Origin: Halobacteriales archaeon QS_9_67_15
Lineage (GTDB): Archaea > Halobacteriota > Halobacteria > Halobacteriales > Haloarculaceae
Direction of reading: 5' to 3'
Assembly (NCBI GenBank): GCA_003023165.1
Contig: PXSD01000012.1
Location: 1 to 23,943, forward strand
DNA: 23,943 bases
Shown here: piece by piece, positions 21,891 to 23,943 of the stretch
Position numbering within the stretch: the stretch's first letter is position 1
Layout: each line of letters opens with the position of its first letter
Translations under genes and position numbers: made by a program
The notes under the pieces: generated by a model
What the model was told of the DNA's origin: nothing
Seen by the model: the letters and a program-made list of their open reading frames with translations, nothing else
Database searches by the model: none

Positions 21891-21897
21891 TTACAAG
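21891..21897 (+). promoter_or_regulatory. TATA-like box fixing the winged-HTH start
   Basis: TTACAAG is centred 27 nt before ATG 21920, so the leaderless start is there and not at the GTG at 21836 that directly follows the previous stop codon. Confidence 0.5.
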
Positions 21898-21919
21898 GTG
21901 GCCGGGTCACCCACGGGGT

Positions 21920-22207
21920 ATGGAGGGGGTGCTGTGGTACGTGTTCGCCAGCACCCGCGGGGGTGAGAACCGGGCGCGGCTCCTGCGAGCGATGGACGAG
22001 CGGCCGCGCAACGCCAACCAACTGGCCGATGACCTCGAGTTGGACTACACGACCGTCCGCCACCACCTCGAAGTGCTCGAAGACAACAACGTCGTCGCCG
22101 CCAGCGGCCACGACTACGGCGCCGTCTACCTCCCGACCGACCAGTGTCGCGCCAACTGGGACACCGTCGAGGAGGTCCTCGCGACCGTTCTGGAGAACGA
22201 CTCATGA
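21920..22207 (+). CDS. Winged helix-turn-helix regulator (ArsR-like)
   Basis: A 95-aa DNA-binding protein that consists almost entirely of a winged helix. Helix 1 is ENRARLLRAMDE, the recognition segment is ANQLADDLELDYTTVRHHLEVLEDNNVV, the wing has GHDYGAVYLP, and a short helix follows (WDTVEEVLATVLEN). A small membrane protein gene lies 127 bp downstream; haloarchaeal genomes often pair such regulators with a short membrane protein that may act as the sensor. ATG 21920 is preferred on TATA spacing; starting at GTG 21836 would add 28 low-complexity residues. Target genes are unknown; the immediate neighbours are the first candidates. Confidence 0.82.
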   Translation: MEGVLWYVFASTRGGENRARLLRAMDERPRNANQLADDLELDYTTVRHHLEVLEDNNVVAASGHDYGAVYLPTDQCRANWDTVEEVLATVLENDS

Positions 22208-22298
22208 CACACCGACAACCGATCCGACGACCGATCACAGGGTGCGCCGCCGACAGACCGCCGACCGGCCGCCGGAGTGTGGAGACAATTTGGACAGC

Positions 22299-22306
22299 GT
22301 ATAATA
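22299..22306 (+). promoter_or_regulatory. TATA box of the small membrane protein gene
   Basis: GTATAATA is centred about 32 nt before ATG 22335, leaving a leader of a few nt. The word CAATTTGGAC (22286-22295) just upstream partly recurs as GAATTTTGGAC (22668-22678) before the next gene. Otherwise 22208-22298 shows nothing. Confidence 0.55.
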
Positions 22307-22334
22307 CGGAGCATCGCTTACGGGGGAGTCGTAC

Positions 22335-22637
22335 ATGAGTCTCTGGTTCGAGGCCGCCCGCCTCGCCGTGGTCGCCAACGTGGTTCTCCTCGTCGGCCTG
22401 ACCGCGGTCTGGGGACGCAACTACCGCACGCACGGCGCGAACCACACGCTCGGGCTCCTCGTCTTCGCCGTCTTCCTCCTCGCTGAGAACCTGCTCGCGG
22501 TCTACCTCTACACGTTCCACGGCACCTTCCACGGCTGGGTCTACGAGGCCGCGCCCGTCGCCCAGCGCGGCATGATAGCGCTGAACGTCCTCGAACTCCT
22601 CGCGCTCGGCCTCCTCGCGAAGATCACGTGGACCTGA
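22335..22637 (+). CDS. Small three-helix membrane protein (DUF7521-like), paired with the winged-HTH gene
   Basis: A 100-aa protein with three hydrophobic segments: about residues 6-27 (EAARLAVVANVVLLVGLTAVWG), 37-59 (HTLGLLVFAVFLLAENLLAVYLY) and 76-97 (QRGMIALNVLELLALGLLAKITW). Histidines and aromatics (YRTHGANHT, FHGTFHGWVYE) lie in the loops and could bind a metal or ligand. Length, topology and position next to a winged-helix gene fit a haloarchaeal family usually labelled DUF7521. That label is from memory. The function is unknown. It has its own TATA box, so it is not strictly cotranscribed with the regulator. Confidence 0.7.
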   Translation: MSLWFEAARLAVVANVVLLVGLTAVWGRNYRTHGANHTLGLLVFAVFLLAENLLAVYLYTFHGTFHGWVYEAAPVAQRGMIALNVLELLALGLLAKITWT

Positions 22638-22723
22638 ACGCGCCGGGACCACCCGCGAATGTCGGACGAATTTTGGACGCCATTCGGATATTCTTGATAG
22701 CCACTATCTGTCAACGTGCGCGT

Positions 22724-23318
22724 GTGACACCGGCGCGACGTGAACTGCTCGGCGCAGTTTCGGGTACGGCGGTCGCCGCGCTCGCAGCCTGTCCCGGTCG
22801 AGGCGGTTCCGGTGCCGGTGTGGGGACCGACACCGAAGCGCCGGCGGAGACGTCGGCACCGTCGCCCGAGGTGACGGGGATTGCGCAGACGGCCACGGTC
22901 GGGACCGGGGCATCGAGCGAGGGCCCAGCAGGCGTATCCCAGCTACGAGTGGTCCAAGCTGGCGGACGTGACGGCGGTGGCGACGGACACGGTGGCGATG
23001 GCCGACTTCGCGTTCGACCCGCTGATCGCGACCATCCCCCCGGGAACCACGGTGACGTTCCCGAACGAGGACTCCGCCGACCACAGCGCCAGGGTGCCCG
23101 CGCTCGACGTAGACGAGACGGTGACGGGCGACGCCGAGACGACTGTCTCGGTCCCCGAAACCGGGACGCACGACTACGTTTGCCGGTTCCACGGCCCCGG
23201 GATGCTCGGCCGGGTCGTCGTCGACGCGGACGCGACGCTGGACGGCGGGGGCGCCGACGGGACCGCGACGGCGACCGACTCCGGCGGCCGCGGCGGCGGG
23301 TACGGCAACGGCTACTGA
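22724..23318 (+). pseudogene. Halocyanin-like blue-copper lipoprotein with a single-base frameshift
   Basis: The 5' part (GTG 22724) encodes TPARRELLGAVSGTAVAALAAC, a twin-arginine signal with a lipobox cysteine, and a Thr/Glu-rich linker. It stays in one frame until about 22926. The 3' part is in another frame: AYPSYEWSKLADVTAVATDT, ADFAFDPLIATIPPGTTVTF, NEDSADHSARVP and HDYVCRFHGPGMLGRVVV. The last has the His, Cys, His and Met ligands of a type 1 copper site. Removing one C from the CCC run at 22924-22926 joins the two as EGQQAYPSYEW. The gene is therefore either frameshifted in this strain or carries a sequencing error. If intact, the protein would be a surface-anchored electron carrier. 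A Gly-rich C-terminal tail ends the frame. Confidence 0.75.
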
Positions 23319-23353
23319 CGGCGGTCCGGGGGCACGACCCCATCCGTCACGAC

Positions 23354-23362
23354 AAGCTTTTT
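23354..23362 (+). promoter_or_regulatory. TATA-like element ahead of the leader ORF
   Basis: AAGCTTTTT is centred about 32 nt before ATG 23391. It would start a transcript close to the short leader ORF. Confidence 0.35.
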
Positions 23363-23390
23363 GCCGCGAGCGGCCACAGACAGAGGTGAG

Positions 23391-23441
23391 ATGACCGTTC
23401 CGTCCACCCGCCGTATGCGCATGCGCGTCTCGCTCTTCTAG
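23391..23441 (+). CDS. Candidate 16-aa leader peptide upstream of metG
   Basis: ATG to TAG encodes MTVPSTRRMRMRVSLF, with a GAGGTGAG purine tract directly before the ATG. It is too short for normal gene finding. It has three methionines and five arginines in 16 codons. Most of the ORF and its stop codon lie inside a long stem (23399-23456). The next full gene is methionyl-tRNA synthetase, 190 bp on. A regulatory leader (uORF) is one reading; a chance ORF in a structured RNA is another. The metG gene also appears to have its own leaderless promoter, which argues against simple attenuation. Confidence 0.35.
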   Translation: MTVPSTRRMRMRVSLF

Positions 23442-23456
23442 CGCCGGGTGGACCGA
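23399..23456 (+). ncRNA. Stem-loop enclosing the leader ORF
   Basis: TCCGTCCACCCG (23399-23410) pairs with CGGGTGGACCGA (23445-23456) at 11 of 12 positions. The loop holds the self-complementary GCGCATGCGC (23417-23426). A second hairpin, CCAGGCC-GGTC-GGCCTGG, follows at 23486-23503. The paired arrangement resembles a folded 5' leader or a small RNA. No tRNA or known riboswitch fold was recognised. From 23504 to 23632 there is only a 26-codon low-complexity frame (23507-23587) and the metG promoter. Confidence 0.4.
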
Positions 23457-23601
23457 TCGCACCGACGCGGGTTCATACCCCACGGCCAGGCCGGTCGGCC
23501 TGGGCAATGCGAGACGGGAAACGCCGGTCGACGACCGCACCGCCGACCGACGAGGACGCGACCCCGACCGACGAGGCACAACGATGACACGGAATCACCG
23601 C

Positions 23602-23622
23602 GTTAAAGAGCCGACTGGAGGT
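23602..23622 (+). promoter_or_regulatory. metG TATA box and Shine-Dalgarno site
   Basis: GTTAAAG (23602-23608) is centred 28 nt before ATG 23633, so a leaderless transcript is expected. A perfect GGAGGT (23617-23622) also lies 10 nt before the ATG. It would be used only on a longer transcript from further upstream, such as one that includes the leader ORF. Confidence 0.5.
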
Positions 23623-23632
23623 ATCGCATAGT

Positions 23633-23943
23633 ATGAGCCACGACGAGTTCCCAACCGAGAATCCCGCGGTCGTGACCTGCGGATTGCCCTACGCCAACGG
23701 CGACCTGCACATCGGCCACCTGCAGACGTACGTCGGCGGCGACGTGCTCTCGCGGGCCCTGCGGACGCTCGGCCAGGAGACGGCCTTCGTCTCCGGGTCG
23801 GACATGCACGGTACGCCCATCGCCGTCCAGGCCATCGAAGAGGGCGTCGACCCCGAGGAGTTCGCCCTCGAGTGGCACGAACAGTACGAGGAGACGTTCC
23901 CGAAGTTCGACGTCGACTTCGACAACTACGGCCACACCCACGA
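23633..23943 (+). CDS. metG: Methionyl-tRNA synthetase, N-terminal part (runs off the window)
   Basis: Class I aminoacyl-tRNA synthetase that charges tRNA-Met; cytoplasmic. Only the first 103 residues are in the window. They include VVTCGLPYANGDLHIGHLQTYV, with the HIGH-type ATP-binding signature and the preceding PYANG that is characteristic of MetRS. FVSGSDMHGTPIAVQAIEEGV follows, the D-x-H/Y-G-T-P region of the methionine site. It begins at ATG 23633 (MSHDEFPTENPAVV), fixed by the upstream TATA box. The KMSKS loop, zinc knuckle region and anticodon domain lie beyond the window's end. Confidence 0.93.
   Translation, partial: MSHDEFPTENPAVVTCGLPYANGDLHIGHLQTYVGGDVLSRALRTLGQETAFVSGSDMHGTPIAVQAIEEGVDPEEFALEWHEQYEETFPKFDVDFDNYGHTH

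Noticed and set aside
22881..23318. The copper-domain frame as an independent gene starting at 22881
   Set aside because: Its first 17 codons are Arg-rich sequence out of frame with the lipoprotein signal. Removing one C at 22924-22926 gives a normal halocyanin-like protein.
23470..23486. GGGTTCATACCCC, resembling a tRNA T-arm (B box)
   Set aside because: The T-loop lacks the conserved A58, the stem has a mismatch, and no acceptor, D-arm or anticodon arm can be placed around it.
1..23943. CRISPR arrays, rRNA, intact tRNA genes or intact transposases
   Set aside because: No regularly spaced direct repeats, rRNA-like stretches, complete tRNA cloverleafs or transposase motifs were found.

Overview
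The window is high-GC haloarchaeal chromosomal DNA (class Halobacteria). The predicted proteins are strongly acidic, Tat lipoproteins carry twin-arginine/lipobox signals, and most promoters show a TATA-like box about 27 nt before a leaderless ATG. Family names come from recognising motifs by eye; no database search was run.

Layout. 1-1060: a FilR1-type HTH regulator, followed by a short palindromic element that contains its stop codon. 1123-2103 (-): an AEC-family transporter. 2161-2810: a decayed tubulin-like (CetZ/FtsZ family) remnant, then a noncoding block of two divergent structured repeats. 2927-6651 (+): a PhzF-family isomerase, a PEP synthase that seems to lack an internal catalytic segment, and a two-helix membrane protein. 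6669-12757 (-): a complete peptide/oligosaccharide-type ABC importer operon (SBP-B-C-D-F). 12885-18644: genes for sugar handling. These are a Gfo/Idh/MocA dehydrogenase overlapping a TIM-barrel isomerase/epimerase (+), a glycoside-hydrolase-like TIM barrel (-), and a small winged-HTH regulator 2 bp ahead of an 805-aa (alpha/alpha)-toroid glycosidase-like protein (+). 18836-21078: an SDR dehydrogenase (-), a truncated DUF7344-like regulator remnant abutting an 82-bp MITE-like element, and an MfnA-type decarboxylase (+). 21263-23943: a DedA/VTT membrane protein, a winged-HTH plus small membrane protein pair, a frameshifted halocyanin-like copper lipoprotein, a 16-codon leader ORF inside a stem-loop, and the 5' part of metG.

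How the genes may work together. The ABC importer and the dehydrogenase/isomerase pair share one divergent promoter region. An 11-nt word (TGTATTCAAAC) recurs there and in the second divergent region, which drives the GH-like gene and the local regulator. I read 6669-18644 as one glycoside uptake and breakdown locus. The lipoprotein captures a glycoside or oligosaccharide and the importer brings it in. It may then be cleaved in the cytoplasm by classical hydrolase-like proteins and/or by an oxidation-elimination route (Gfo/Idh/MocA oxidoreductase plus PF01261-type isomerase/lyase). The substrate is not known.

The other main signals are three palindromic elements with termini CTGATAC...GTATGAG, each of which supplies the TGA stop of the gene before it, and several partly decayed genes (ppsA, halocyanin, CetZ-like, DUF7344-like).
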